A program made the position numbers and the translations under genes. The notes beneath the pieces were generated by a model that did not search any database, was not told where the DNA came from, and worked only from the letters and a program-made list of their open reading frames with translations. From positions 62,001-126,000 of the forward strand of contig CAZQFV010000006.1 in the NCBI GenBank assembly GCA_964592645.1: a DNA stretch of 64,000 bases. Reading direction: 5' to 3'. The DNA comes from CAZQFV01 sp964592645. GTDB taxonomy: Bacteria; Chloroflexota; Chloroflexia; DTKN01. Below, piece by piece: positions 35,020 through 44,201 of this stretch. Position 1 is the stretch's first letter; each line of letters begins with the position of its first letter.

Positions 35020-36486
35020 CTATCCCAAGAAACGTCGCCGCAGCTTCATCGCCCAGCGATCCAGCACGGCGCGGCCCCGCACCCAGTCGTACAGCTTATT
35101 GGCAGCGTAAAAGAGGGTCACCGTAGTCCAGCGGGACGCGAGGAGCCGGTCCAGGAGGCGCTCGGCCCAGGGCCGGCGCAGGGCGGCGCGGTAGAGCCGT
35201 GCCAGCAGCGGAAAGTAGCGCCGGATAAAGACGACGCGGTTGCGCTGCACCTTGTCAAAGCCCAGGATCGTGTCGGTGGCATAGTCGCAGACGACGCGCT
35301 CGGTGAGCAGCCCCTGCTGGCGGCTGATCTCGTGCAGCTTGGTGCGGGGATAGGGATAAAAGATCGTCACCCGGGTGACATCGGCGCGCACTGCCGCGTT
35401 CAGCTTCACCGTCTCCAGCATCTGGGCAACCGTCTCGCCCGGAAAACCGACGATATTGAAGGCAAAGACCTTCATCCCGGCGCGGTGACACAGATCGATC
35501 GACCGGACGATCTCCTCGCGGCTGAGATGGCGGTTCAGCAGGCCGTTGCGCACCTCGTCGCTGCCGCTCTCGATGCCCAGGCGCACCTCGTCGCAGCCGG
35601 CCTCCGCCAGCAGCGCGACGACCTCTTCGTCGGCCAAGTTGGGACGCAGGTTGCAGGCAAAGGGCCGGCCGATCTCGCTCCGGTAGGCCGCGGCGAAGGC
35701 GCGGAACCAATCCCGGCGCAGCGGCAGGATGTCGTCGTCGAAGACGAAGCGCCGCACAAAGGGGTAGCGCTCCAGCACGGCCCGCAGCTCGGCGATGACC
35801 AGCGGCACGCTGCGGAACCGCACCGGCCGGCCCAGCCCGCGGTAGACCTCCCGCAGCGCCTCGTTGCAGCAGTAGGTGCAGGCGTACGGGCAGCCGCGCG
35901 AGACCATCATGGTGGCCTCGCCCTGGCGCTCGTGGTGCAGGTGGGGATAGTCGTAGAGCTCGCGGTCGGGAAAGGGCAGCGTGTCCAGGTCCACCAGCGG
36001 CCGCAGGGGGTTCTCCTCGATCGTGCCGTCGGGCCGTTTCCACCACAGGTTGCGGATGCCCGCGGGGGGGCGGCCGGCCTCCAGGGCCGCGGCCAGCTCG
36101 ACGATGGCCCCTTCGCCCTCGCCCACGCAGACCATGTCCACGGCCGGATGCTGCAGCACCTCGTGGGGGACCAGGGTGGGGTGAACGCCCCCGGCGATGA
36201 TCAGCGCCTCGGGCCAGGACTCCTTGATCCAGCGGCCCCACTCCTCCAGGAACGGGTACTGGTTCGAGGTGACGGAGAAGCCGACCAGCCGCGGTCCAGC
36301 CGCGGGAAGGAGCGCTTCCAGCCGGGCCAGGAAGCCCTCGCGGGTGGGCGGCTGGGTGATATGGAGGAGGGCCGCCTGGTGGCCGGCCTCCCGGAGCACC
36401 GCGGAGAGGATGCCCAGGCCCGAGTAGTAGTAGCCGCGCCAGGAGGCGCCCTCCAGGAGGTCCGGGTAGACGAAGACGACTCTCAT
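35020..36486 (-). CDS. B12-binding radical SAM protein (BchE-like class)
   Basis: The 488-residue protein has an N-terminal cobalamin-binding-type domain (MRVVFVYPDLLEGASWRGYY; LVGFSVTSNQ; IIAGGVHPTLVP) and a radical SAM domain with cluster motif CPYACTYCCN, then VFDDDILPLR and a C-terminal extension. Relatives carry out methylations or ring chemistry on lipids, tetrapyrroles or natural products. Its ATG overlaps the stop of the methyltransferase gene, so they are co-translated and may modify one product. Confidence 0.92.
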   Translation of the reverse strand: MRVVFVYPDLLEGASWRGYYYSGLGILSAVLREAGHQAALLHITQPPTREGFLARLEALLPAAGPRLVGFSVTSNQYPFLEEWGRWIKESWPEALIIAGGVHPTLVPHEVLQHPAVDMVCVGEGEGAIVELAAALEAGRPPAGIRNLWWKRPDGTIEENPLRPLVDLDTLPFPDRELYDYPHLHHERQGEATMMVSRGCPYACTYCCNEALREVYRGLGRPVRFRSVPLVIAELRAVLERYPFVRRFVFDDDILPLRRDWFRAFAAAYRSEIGRPFACNLRPNLADEEVVALLAEAGCDEVRLGIESGSDEVRNGLLNRHLSREEIVRSIDLCHRAGMKVFAFNIVGFPGETVAQMLETVKLNAAVRADVTRVTIFYPYPRTKLHEISRQQGLLTERVVCDYATDTILGFDKVQRNRVVFIRRYFPLLARLYRAALRRPWAERLLDRLLASRWTTVTLFYAANKLYDWVRGRAVLDRWAMKLRRRFLG

Positions 36487-37526
36487 GGCCGCTCCAAGAG
36501 CAGGAAGTACGACCCCGACCGCAGCCGCCCAAAGAGGGCAATGTCCCAGCCCATCCACCACGTCAAGGCCCGCGCGGCCCAGTAGAGCGGACCCCGGCGC
36601 GCGGCCTGTTCCCGCAGGCGGGGCTTGGCCTCGGCCGGTGGGAGCGGGGCCCTCGCGCCGGGCACCGCGGCGGGCCCCGTCCGGGGCGGGGGCAACAGCG
36701 CCGGCATCAGCACATGGTCCACAAACGACGTCACCAGGCTGTTCCAGAAGCGCACGTCGACCACGCGGAAGCCGTGGGCCTGTACCAGGGCTTGCAGCTC
36801 CTCGAAGGTCGCCACGGCCTTGATATGGTCGGCCTTGCGCAGGGCGTCGGGATCGGCAGCCGCGCCGTGGCGCCGGCGCAGGCGACGCCCGATGCGCCGC
36901 CACAGTTCGATGGCCGGCTGCAGGCGCGAGGGCTCGCGGGTGTTGGAGTAGATGAGCAGCCGGCCGCCCGGACGCAGCAGGCGGCGCAGCTCGTCCAGGG
37001 TGGCCTCCAGGTCGGGCAGCGTGAGGTGCTCGAACACATCGATGGAAAAGGCCTTGTCCAGGGAGCCGCTGGCCAGGGGCATCCGCCGGGCGTCGCCCTG
37101 CACCAGGTCCACCTGCTCCACGGCGGCATCGGCGAAGAGGGTCGCCGGGTCCAGGCCCACCATCGTGGCCACGGCGGCGCGGTTCCAGAGGGCAAACTTG
37201 CCGTTGCCGCAGCCGCAATCGAGGACGCAATCGGAGGGCTGCAGGTCCAACATGCGGCGCAGCACGCGCTGGCGCACCCCGGCCGCCAACAGCGGCGGCC
37301 CGATGTGGCGATAGTCCAGCGCCGCGGCAAAGGCGTCTTGCTCGGCCGCGTAGTGGGAGGTGTGGGCGAAAGCGGCCCCGCGCGGACGGAGGTCCAGGTA
37401 GCCCGGATGGCGGGAGTACCTTTCTCCGCAGCGCCGGCAACGCAGCGCGGCGCCTTCCTCTTGGAGCAGCCCCTCATCCCGGCAGTCCGGGCAGCGAACG
37501 ATGGACAGGAGTCGCGAAGAGATCAT
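36483..37526 (-). CDS. SAM-dependent methyltransferase with N-terminal zinc ribbon
   Basis: The 347-residue protein starts with a Trm112-like zinc ribbon (CPDC ... CRRCG, residues 12-36), then a class I methyltransferase fold (VLDCGCGNGKFAL; DLVQGDARRMP; DVFEHL; LRRLLRPGGRLLIY) and a Pro-rich, hydrophobic C-terminus. ATG 37526 was chosen for the start of the zinc ribbon; a GTG directly before it is in frame. It is the first gene of an apparent operon with the B12 radical SAM gene, the Ntn hydrolase and GT4. Confidence 0.88.
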   Translation of the reverse strand: MISSRLLSIVRCPDCRDEGLLQEEGAALRCRRCGERYSRHPGYLDLRPRGAAFAHTSHYAAEQDAFAAALDYRHIGPPLLAAGVRQRVLRRMLDLQPSDCVLDCGCGNGKFALWNRAAVATMVGLDPATLFADAAVEQVDLVQGDARRMPLASGSLDKAFSIDVFEHLTLPDLEATLDELRRLLRPGGRLLIYSNTREPSRLQPAIELWRRIGRRLRRRHGAAADPDALRKADHIKAVATFEELQALVQAHGFRVVDVRFWNSLVTSFVDHVLMPALLPPPRTGPAAVPGARAPLPPAEAKPRLREQAARRGPLYWAARALTWWMGWDIALFGRLRSGSYFLLLERP

Positions 37527-37554
37527 CACGCACCTGGGAAGACATTTGGAGCCC

Positions 37555-37560
37555 ATTATA
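37555..37560 (-). promoter_or_regulatory. Extended -10 element upstream of the methyltransferase operon
   Basis: TGG-TATAAT on the minus strand (-10 at 37560-37555) has the TGn extension; no good -35 was seen. It lies about 30 bases before the ATG at 37526. Confidence 0.5.
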
Positions 37561-37580
37561 CCACAATCCCAGGAATTTGA

Positions 37581-37609
37581 TTGCCTTTTTACGGCAATCC
37601 GTGTATAAT
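37581..37609 (+). promoter_or_regulatory. Sigma-70 promoter of the AI-2E-type permease gene
   Basis: TTGCCT (37581-37586), 17 bases and TATAAT (37604-37609) lie 33 bases before ATG 37642. It is divergent from the methyltransferase operon. Confidence 0.7.
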
Positions 37610-37641
37610 AAGGCCAACTCGAGCCGCGGGGCAGGCAGGCC

Positions 37642-38805
37642 ATGGACAATCGACCATCGGAACCACCGCCAGTAGAGCCGATCCGCTTCACCAACCGGGC
37701 GCGGGCGGTTACCATGTGGGTGCTGGTGATCATCACCCTGGTGCTGCTCTACAGCGTCCGCGATGTGGTCGTGCCCTTTTTCTGGGCTATAGTCGTCGCC
37801 TACATCTTTCATCCCCTGGTCAAGAAAATCCATGAAAAGACCAAGGTGCCCCGGCCCATCTGGATCATTCTGCTCTACCTGGTCGCCTTTGCCCTGATCG
37901 GCTGGGCCGTGGCCGTGCTGATCCCCCTGGTCGAGCGGCAGTACGGAGACCTGGTCAAGGGCGTGCCCGATATCCTCAACTCGATCCAGACCTTTGTCCG
38001 CGAGAACAGCCGCCTGGAGTTCTACGGCCTCACGGTGAACCTCCAGGCGATCAGCGATGAGATCGTCTCTACCCTGGGCAGCCTAGCCCGCAACCTGCCC
38101 GGCCAGGCCATCCTGGGGATCACCGTGGTCTTTGGCACCGTGCTCAAGTTCGTCGTCTTCCTGGTGGCCACCTTCCACTTCCTGCTCTTTGGGGAGCGCT
38201 GGGTCGGATTCTCCATCTCCCTGCTGCCGCCCCGGCTCCAGGCCGAGCTGCTGCCCGTCCTGAGCCGCATCCATCGGACGCTGGGCGCCTACCTGCGCAC
38301 GCAACTGATCCGCATTGCCATGGTCAGCACCATCGTCTATGTCGCCCTGACCATCCTGCAGGTGCGCTTCGCCCTGATTTTGGCCATCATGGCCGGCTTC
38401 CTGGACATCGTGCCGACGATCGGCCCGACCGTGTCCAGCGCCGTGACCGCCCTGGTGGCCCTGGTCCAGCCCGAAACGCCCTTCGGCTGGAGCCATCTCA
38501 CGTTGGCCATCGCTACCGTCATCCTGTACATCGGCCTCAACCAACTGGAGGAGAACATTATCCTGCCGCCCTTGATCGGCTTTATGGTGGACCTGCCGCC
38601 GCTGGTGGTGCTCTTTGCCGTCCTGGCCGGCGGGCAACTGGCCGGCATCTTGGGCCTGCTCCTGGCCGTGCCGGTGGCCGCCTCGACCAAGATCATCCTG
38701 CGCTACCTCTACGCCAAGCTGATGGACAAACCAGTGCAGTTGGACGAGGCGGTCGTTCGGCGGTTCCGTCCGCTTTGGAAAAAGCGCCAGGAGAGACGGC
38801 GATGA
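37642..38805 (+). CDS. AI-2E family transporter (PerM-like permease)
   Basis: The 387-residue protein has about eight membrane helices in the typical AI-2E/PerM order, with VVPFFWAIVVAYIFHPLV at the start and the conserved ILAIMAGFLDIVPTIGP and GGQLAGILGLLLAVPVAA near the end. Family members are proposed exporters of signalling molecules or ion/proton exchangers; the substrate is not known. Its stop overlaps the next ATG (ATGA). Confidence 0.9.
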   Translation: MDNRPSEPPPVEPIRFTNRARAVTMWVLVIITLVLLYSVRDVVVPFFWAIVVAYIFHPLVKKIHEKTKVPRPIWIILLYLVAFALIGWAVAVLIPLVERQYGDLVKGVPDILNSIQTFVRENSRLEFYGLTVNLQAISDEIVSTLGSLARNLPGQAILGITVVFGTVLKFVVFLVATFHFLLFGERWVGFSISLLPPRLQAELLPVLSRIHRTLGAYLRTQLIRIAMVSTIVYVALTILQVRFALILAIMAGFLDIVPTIGPTVSSAVTALVALVQPETPFGWSHLTLAIATVILYIGLNQLEENIILPPLIGFMVDLPPLVVLFAVLAGGQLAGILGLLLAVPVAASTKIILRYLYAKLMDKPVQLDEAVVRRFRPLWKKRQERRR

Positions 38806-39350
38806 TCATCCGCCCGGCCTCCCCGACCGACCTGACCGCTTGCCTGGCCCTGGACGCCTCCTACCGCACCGGGCAGGTTTGGCAGATGCGCCTGCAGCGC
38901 GGCGACATCCTCGCCGAGGGGGAAGACGGCTTCTTTGCCTCTTTCCGCCCGGTGCGGCTGCCGCGTCCGATCGTGCTCGACGTGCCCGGCCTATCGGAAC
39001 GGCTGACGGCCGGCTGGCAGCGCCGTGCCCTGACGCTGGTCCTGGAGCAGGACACCACGATCTGCGGCTACCTTGGCATGGACCTGCACGCGGGGCAGAA
39101 CCTGGGGTGGATCGACGTGCTGGTCATCGCCCCCGAGAAACGGCGCAAGGGCTGGGGGACGCGCCTGCTACAAGAGGCCGTGAGTTGGGGGCAGGCCCAT
39201 GGGCTGCGGGGCATTGTCGTGGAGACCCAGGCCCGCAATGCCCCGGCCATCGCCATGCTGCAGCGGATGCGGTTCACCTTTAGCGGGTATCACGAGCAGT
39301 ACTACGATGCGGCCGAGGTAGCCCTCTTCTTCACCCTAGTCCTGGAGTGA
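38802..39350 (+). CDS. GNAT-family N-acetyltransferase
   Basis: The 182-residue protein has the acetyl-CoA-binding motif of GNAT enzymes (IDVLVIAPEKRRKGWGTRLLQEAVSWG is the A-motif region; key residues R-x-x-G-x-G near 120), and a final AIAMLQRMRFTFSGYHEQYY typical of the family's end. It overlaps the permease gene by four bases. The acceptor is unknown. Confidence 0.88.
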   Translation: MIIRPASPTDLTACLALDASYRTGQVWQMRLQRGDILAEGEDGFFASFRPVRLPRPIVLDVPGLSERLTAGWQRRALTLVLEQDTTICGYLGMDLHAGQNLGWIDVLVIAPEKRRKGWGTRLLQEAVSWGQAHGLRGIVVETQARNAPAIAMLQRMRFTFSGYHEQYYDAAEVALFFTLVLE

Positions 39351-39359
39351 GTTTCACTC

Positions 39360-42065
39360 TTACTCTTCCCCGCGCGCCAACTCCTCGTAGCGGTGGAACG
39401 CCTGGACGGCGCGCACCGTGTCGCCAAGCGACTGGTAGGCCTTGCCCAGGAGGTAGTAGGTCCGCGGGTTATGGGGCCGGATCTGGATCGCCTGGCGGAA
39501 AACGTTGACCGCCTCCTGGAGCCGCCCCTGTTCGCGCAGGGCTACGCCCAGGCCGTTGTAGGCATCGATATCCTCCGGGTTCAGCCGGATGGCCTCCTGA
39601 AAGGCCGGCACGGCCGCTTCCAGGTCGCCCTTGGCGGCCATCGCCACCCCCAGGTTGTAATGCGCCCCGGTATGGGTGGGGTCCTTGAGCACCACCTGCT
39701 GCAGCGCGTTGATGGCCTGGTCGTACTCCTTCATGGCGGCGTGTGTCAGCCCCAGTTGGTAGAGGGCCTCGGCATCGCCGGGGCGGAAGCGCAGGTATTC
39801 GTTGAAGGCGTCGCGGGCCTCTCCGTAGCGGCGCAGGTGCCGAAAGACCACCCCCAACTCCAGGCGGGCGGGCAGGTTCTCCGGGTCCAACTCCACCGCC
39901 TTGCCCAGGGCAACGGCGGCCTCCTCGTATTTCCCCAGCTTGTTGCAGGTCTGCCCCAGGAGCGATTGAAACTGGGCATCGTGGGGCCGCAGGCCGGCCG
40001 CCTTGGCCAGCGCGGGGTAGGCCCGCTCCTGATCGTTCTGCGACAGGTAGACCAGCCCCAGGTTGAAGTGGGCCTCGGCATGGTTGGGCTGCAGTTGGAT
40101 GACCCGCTTGTACAGGTCGATCGCCGCGGCGATGCCCTGGGGCATCTTGCGCGCCCGGGCTTGGGCGACGACCATATTGGCCAGGCGGTACGCCGCCTCG
40201 GCGTCGTCGGGGCGATTGCGCAGGTTGCGCCGCAGCACCTCCACCGCCCGCTCCAACTCCCCGCGCTCCTGGTAGATGCGGCTGAGCATGTCGTAGGCCG
40301 GCACCAAGTTGGGATCCATCTCCAGGGTCTCTTCCAACTTGATGATGGCCATGTTGGGTTGACCGCGGTCGTAGTAGACCAGGGCCAGGCAGTAGTGCGC
40401 CTCGGCGTTCTGGGGGTCGAGCTCCAGGGCGTGGCTGAACTCGGCCTCGGCGTCGGCCAGGCGGTTCTGGCTGCGGTAGGCCAGGCCCAGGTTGATGTGC
40501 GTCTCGGTGGTGTCGGCCGTGATCTTGGCCGACGCTTCCTGGAACTCGCTGGCGGCGCGGTCGGTCTTTCCCTGGCGCTTATAGATCAGCCCCAGTTCGT
40601 AGTGGGCTTCGGAAAAGTTGGGGTTCATGCGCAGCGCCGTATGGTAGGCCTCTTCGGCGGCTTCCAGGTCCTCACGCTGGCGATGAAGCCGTCCCAGGCG
40701 CAAGAAGCTCTCGGGATTCTCCGGCTCCAGGGAGATGGCCTGGTTCAGCTCCTTGAGCGCCAGGTCGAGCATCCCCCGGTCCTGGTAGAGGTCGGCCAGG
40801 TCGCGGTGCACATCGGCATAGGTGGGGTGGATGACGAGGGCCTGACGGAACGCGGCAAAGGCCTCGGCGATCTGCTTCTGCTGCCAGTAGATCAGGCCAA
40901 GCAGCCGATGGACCTCGGCCCTTTGGGGGTCGATCCGGCTGGCGGTCTGGAGCTCGCCGATCGCCTCGGCCAGCCGCCCCTGTTCGCGGCAGATCAGGCC
41001 CAAGCTGTAGTGAACGAGGGCGCTGTGGGGCTCCAACTGCAGGGCCAGCCGCAACTCCTCCTCGGCCCCATCCAGGTTCTTTTGGCGCCAGTAGAGCAGG
41101 GCCAGGTTGTGATGACAGGCCGCCAGTTGCGGAAATATCTCGGCAGCCGTGCGGTAGGACTTTTCAGCCTCTTCCCATCTCTGCTGGAAGAAGTAGGCAT
41201 TGGCCAGGAAAAAGTGAATGACGCCGGTGGTGGCCATATCGTGCTGGGCGTACGTGTCCGCCTGGATCATAGCCCGGATCAACGCCGCCTTGAACTCGTT
41301 CACGGCCTCTTCGTAGCGGCCGCAGGCATAGTGCGCCAGCCCAACGGTGAAGGAGGTGAGCAAGGTGGCGCCGATGGCCGGCCGCGGCAGGCGGCTGATG
41401 CGCTCCTGGCTGAGGCGGAAGGAAGGAAGCCCCATCAGCCGGGCGTAGCCCAACAGGGGCGCCGACTCCAACGAGCGCAGCAGGCTAAAACAGGGGACGA
41501 TGGCCGAGGGCTCATCGGCCGACACCCAGCCCCACAGCACGGCATCGACCTTCTGGCTGCGGCCCAACTCCTGGGCCTCCTCGACCCGGGAGACAAAGGG
41601 CATACGCCACAGCGCGGCGCCATGGCAGGCCTTGTCCTCCAGGTCCACCTGGATCTGGTGACAAACCACATCGGTAACATCCTCGCTGCCCAGCGGAGGC
41701 GGCAGGAGGGGCAAAGGTTGGCCATGCTCATCGAGTGGGGTCTCGACGGGGATACGCTTCCGGCCCCAGGGCACCAGCCGCATGGGCGGCGGACGCACGC
41801 GGCCGGCCAGGGCCTCGCCCGGCTTCTTCTCTTCGCCCAACGCCGCCACGCCGAGGATAAAGTCCCCCGTGGGCGGCTTGGGGCTGGGCATGTTCATCAG
41901 CCCCCAGTTGACAATCAGGGCAATGGCGATGCCGATCTTGATGGCCCGTACTGCCGGGTTGCTGCCGGGCGCCAGGAAAAAAAGGGCCGCCGTCAAGGCT
42001 CCCAGAAAAAAGATGACGACGCCCGCGACGACCGCGATCCGCTGCCAGTTCCAACGACGAGACAT
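39360..42065 (-). CDS. Large TPR-repeat membrane protein
   Basis: The 901-residue protein has two N-terminal hydrophobic segments (VVAGVVIFFLGALTAALFFL and IKIGIAIALIVNWGLMNM), a domain of about 200 residues with ELGRSQKVDAVLWGWV, then some 18 tandem tetratricopeptide repeats from about residue 235 to the end (A-x-Y-x-L-G-L-x-Y pattern, consensus Asn-Pro turns). It probably serves as a protein-binding scaffold at the membrane. Opposite-strand open frames across it are shadows of the repeat bias. It is convergent with the acetyltransferase gene. Confidence 0.88.
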   Translation of the reverse strand: MSRRWNWQRIAVVAGVVIFFLGALTAALFFLAPGSNPAVRAIKIGIAIALIVNWGLMNMPSPKPPTGDFILGVAALGEEKKPGEALAGRVRPPPMRLVPWGRKRIPVETPLDEHGQPLPLLPPPLGSEDVTDVVCHQIQVDLEDKACHGAALWRMPFVSRVEEAQELGRSQKVDAVLWGWVSADEPSAIVPCFSLLRSLESAPLLGYARLMGLPSFRLSQERISRLPRPAIGATLLTSFTVGLAHYACGRYEEAVNEFKAALIRAMIQADTYAQHDMATTGVIHFFLANAYFFQQRWEEAEKSYRTAAEIFPQLAACHHNLALLYWRQKNLDGAEEELRLALQLEPHSALVHYSLGLICREQGRLAEAIGELQTASRIDPQRAEVHRLLGLIYWQQKQIAEAFAAFRQALVIHPTYADVHRDLADLYQDRGMLDLALKELNQAISLEPENPESFLRLGRLHRQREDLEAAEEAYHTALRMNPNFSEAHYELGLIYKRQGKTDRAASEFQEASAKITADTTETHINLGLAYRSQNRLADAEAEFSHALELDPQNAEAHYCLALVYYDRGQPNMAIIKLEETLEMDPNLVPAYDMLSRIYQERGELERAVEVLRRNLRNRPDDAEAAYRLANMVVAQARARKMPQGIAAAIDLYKRVIQLQPNHAEAHFNLGLVYLSQNDQERAYPALAKAAGLRPHDAQFQSLLGQTCNKLGKYEEAAVALGKAVELDPENLPARLELGVVFRHLRRYGEARDAFNEYLRFRPGDAEALYQLGLTHAAMKEYDQAINALQQVVLKDPTHTGAHYNLGVAMAAKGDLEAAVPAFQEAIRLNPEDIDAYNGLGVALREQGRLQEAVNVFRQAIQIRPHNPRTYYLLGKAYQSLGDTVRAVQAFHRYEELARGEE

Positions 42066-42103
42066 GGGCCCTATCCTCGTACACGCGCTTTCCTGACGGG
42101 CCC

Positions 42104-42132
42104 ATTATAGCATCGTCCCGGCAGGTTGTAAA
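42104..42132 (-). promoter_or_regulatory. Sigma-70 promoter of the TPR gene
   Basis: On the minus strand TTTACA (42132-42127), 17 bases and TATAAT (42109-42104) lie about 40 bases before the TPR gene's ATG. Confidence 0.75.
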
Positions 42133-42138
42133 CTTCAG

Positions 42139-42167
42139 TTGACGTACCCCCTGAGTTGCGGTATCAT
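42139..42167 (+). promoter_or_regulatory. Sigma-70 promoter of the prenyltransferase and hydrogenase-like operon
   Basis: TTGACG (42139-42144), 17 bases and TATCAT (42162-42167) lie 50 bases before the TTG start at 42218. The -35 elements of this and the divergent promoter are six bases apart. No other promoter was seen before 49407, so it may also drive the complex. Confidence 0.75.
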
Positions 42168-42217
42168 AGGGCCGTTCCCGGCCGTCGGGAAAGTTTTCGT
42201 TCTCTGGAGAGAGCACC

Positions 42218-43111
42218 TTGCTGCGCTACCTGTTCATCAGCATGCGCCCGCGCCAATGGACCAAGAACATCTTTGTCTTTGCCGGCGTGGTCTTTTCGCG
42301 GGAGCTTTTCAAGTACCCGCTTGCCCTGGCCGAAGCGTTGCTGGCCTTTGCCCTCTTCTGCATGGCCTCCAGCGCCGTCTACCTGATCAACGACTGTGCC
42401 GACATCGAGCGCGACCGCGCGCACCCGGTCAAACGCAACCGCCCCCTGGCGGCCGGGCTCCTGAATCCGCGGGTAGCGATCGCCGCCGCCATGGCCCTGA
42501 TGGTCACCGCTGCCCCCATCGCCTTTCTGATGAATCCCTACTTCGGGGGCATCCTGCTCATCTACTTTGGCCTGATGCTGGCCTACTCCTTCCTGCTGAA
42601 GAACGTCGTCATCGTCGACCTCTTTGCCATCGCCGCCGGTTTCGTCCTGCGCGCGGCCGGCGGGGCCGTGGCCATCGAGGTGTCCATCTCGCCATGGCTG
42701 CTGGTCTGCATGACGTTGCTGGCCCTCTTCCTGGGGCTGGCCAAACGGCGGCACGAACTGCTACTCCTGGAGGGCGGTGCCGGCAACCATCGCCACATCC
42801 TCCGGGAGTACTCCGCGGGACTGTTGGAGGAGATGATCTCGATCGTCACCGCCAGCACCATCATGGCCTACTCCCTCTACACCTTCTTCGGCACCGAGTG
42901 GGAGACCATGCCCTACCGTTACACCAACCGCATTCCCTACATGATGGCAACGATCCCCTTTGTCATCTATGCCGTCTTCCGCTATCTGTACCTGGTCTAC
43001 CAGAAGAACAGCGGCGGAAGTCCCGAGGAGATCCTGTTGGGCGATATTCCCTTCCTGATCAATCTGGTGCTCTGGGGCATCTCCGTCGTGGTCATACTCT
43101 ACTTTGTCTGA
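42218..43111 (+). CDS. UbiA-family prenyltransferase, decaprenyl-phosphate phosphoribosyltransferase-like
   Basis: The 297-residue membrane enzyme has the motif NDCADIERDRAHPVKRNRP (N-D-x2-D-x3-D) and the early MRPRQWTKNIFVFAGVVFS, both typical of enzymes that move 5-phosphoribose to decaprenyl phosphate, the first step to arabinose donors. About eight helices follow. The TTG start is preceded by TGGAGAG. The product would be a lipid-linked sugar donor. It is 15 bases from the hydrogenase-like operon but has no obvious link in function. Confidence 0.88.
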   Translation: MLRYLFISMRPRQWTKNIFVFAGVVFSRELFKYPLALAEALLAFALFCMASSAVYLINDCADIERDRAHPVKRNRPLAAGLLNPRVAIAAAMALMVTAAPIAFLMNPYFGGILLIYFGLMLAYSFLLKNVVIVDLFAIAAGFVLRAAGGAVAIEVSISPWLLVCMTLLALFLGLAKRRHELLLLEGGAGNHRHILREYSAGLLEEMISIVTASTIMAYSLYTFFGTEWETMPYRYTNRIPYMMATIPFVIYAVFRYLYLVYQKNSGGSPEEILLGDIPFLINLVLWGISVVVILYFV

Positions 43112-43126
43112 GCCGGGGTTGCTGGC

Positions 43127-44197
43127 ATGCGCTACACCCTCCCGCTCGGGCCTTTCCATACCGGATGGCCTGGAGCCCTGCGTTTACAGTTGACCCTGGA
43201 GAACGGGGTTGTGCAGGCCGCCGAGATGGCGGTGCTGCGGCCCCGTTCCCCCCGGCCCGAGGAGTGGGCCGGCTTCTCCCTGGACGAGGGGCAGGCCGGC
43301 CTGGCGCACCGCTGCGCCGACACGGCCCATGCCCATGCCCTGGCCTACTGCCAGGCCCTGGAGAAGCTGGCCGGACTGGAGGTGCCGCCGCGGGCCCGCT
43401 TCCTGCGGACCCTGCTGGCCGAGATGGAGCGCATCGCCAACCACCTCGCGGCGCTGGGCCGCGTGCTGCAACTGGCCGGCCTGCCCCATCATGCCGGCCG
43501 CGCCATGGAGCTGCGCGAGGAGGTGATCCGGGCCCGCCAGCGCCTGACGGGGCAGCGCTTCTTCGCCGGACTGGCCTTCCCCGGTGGGCTGCGGCAAGAC
43601 CTGCCGGACCTGGCCCCCGTGCCCGAGTTGGTCCGACACCTCAAGGGCGCCGTCTATCGGCTGGCCCACCGGGTGATCTCCAGCCGGGCGGCGGTAGCTC
43701 CGCTGATCGGCGTCGGCCTGCTGACCAAGGAGCAGGCCGAGGAACAGGGAGTGGGCGGCCCGCCGCTGCGCGCGGCCGAGGGCACCGGCGACATGCGACG
43801 GGACCAGCCCTACGCCGCCTACGGCGAGCTGGACCTCCAGGTGGTGACCCAGGGCGGCGGCGATGTCTTCTCCCGCTGGATGGTGCTGGTCCTGGAGGTC
43901 CTGGAGAGCCTGCGCCTGATCGAGACCATCGCCGACAACCTGCCCGGGGGTCCCGTCCGCAGCGCGGTGTTCGACATCCCGGCCGGCGAAGGCCAGGCGC
44001 GGGTGGAAGCCCCGGCCGGCCCCCTGGCGGTGCGGGTCCAGGTGGACGAATCCGGCCGGTTGGCCGGCCTGTGGCGGACGCCGCCCACCCTGGTCCACCT
44101 GGCCGCCCTGCCCCAGACCCTGCTGGGGCAACGGCTCGAACTGGTCGGCGTGATCGTGGCTTCCTGGGAACTCTGTTCCTCCTGCCTAGTGAGGTGA
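43127..44197 (+). CDS. [NiFe]-hydrogenase/NuoD-like large subunit with a changed metal site
   Basis: The 356-residue protein resembles the large subunit of group-4 membrane hydrogenases and NuoD of complex I. Where hydrogenases have R-x-C-x-x-C before A-H-x-x-A-Y, this protein has C63-A-D-T66, so the second L1 cysteine is Thr. The C-terminal L2 pair is kept as ELCSSCLVR (C350, C353), though the usual D-P before it is E-L. With three of four nickel ligands it is unlikely to be a normal hydrogenase; it fits the energy-converting hydrogenase-related (Ehr) group. It opens a six-gene operon. Confidence 0.85.
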   Translation: MRYTLPLGPFHTGWPGALRLQLTLENGVVQAAEMAVLRPRSPRPEEWAGFSLDEGQAGLAHRCADTAHAHALAYCQALEKLAGLEVPPRARFLRTLLAEMERIANHLAALGRVLQLAGLPHHAGRAMELREEVIRARQRLTGQRFFAGLAFPGGLRQDLPDLAPVPELVRHLKGAVYRLAHRVISSRAAVAPLIGVGLLTKEQAEEQGVGGPPLRAAEGTGDMRRDQPYAAYGELDLQVVTQGGGDVFSRWMVLVLEVLESLRLIETIADNLPGGPVRSAVFDIPAGEGQARVEAPAGPLAVRVQVDESGRLAGLWRTPPTLVHLAALPQTLLGQRLELVGVIVASWELCSSCLVR

Positions 44198-44201
44198 ATC
44201 G

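Noticed and set aside
39393..42110. A 905-residue plus-strand open frame opposite the TPR gene
   Set aside because: Its translation mirrors the periodic TPR repeats and has no recognisable domain; the TPR protein and its promoter explain the region.
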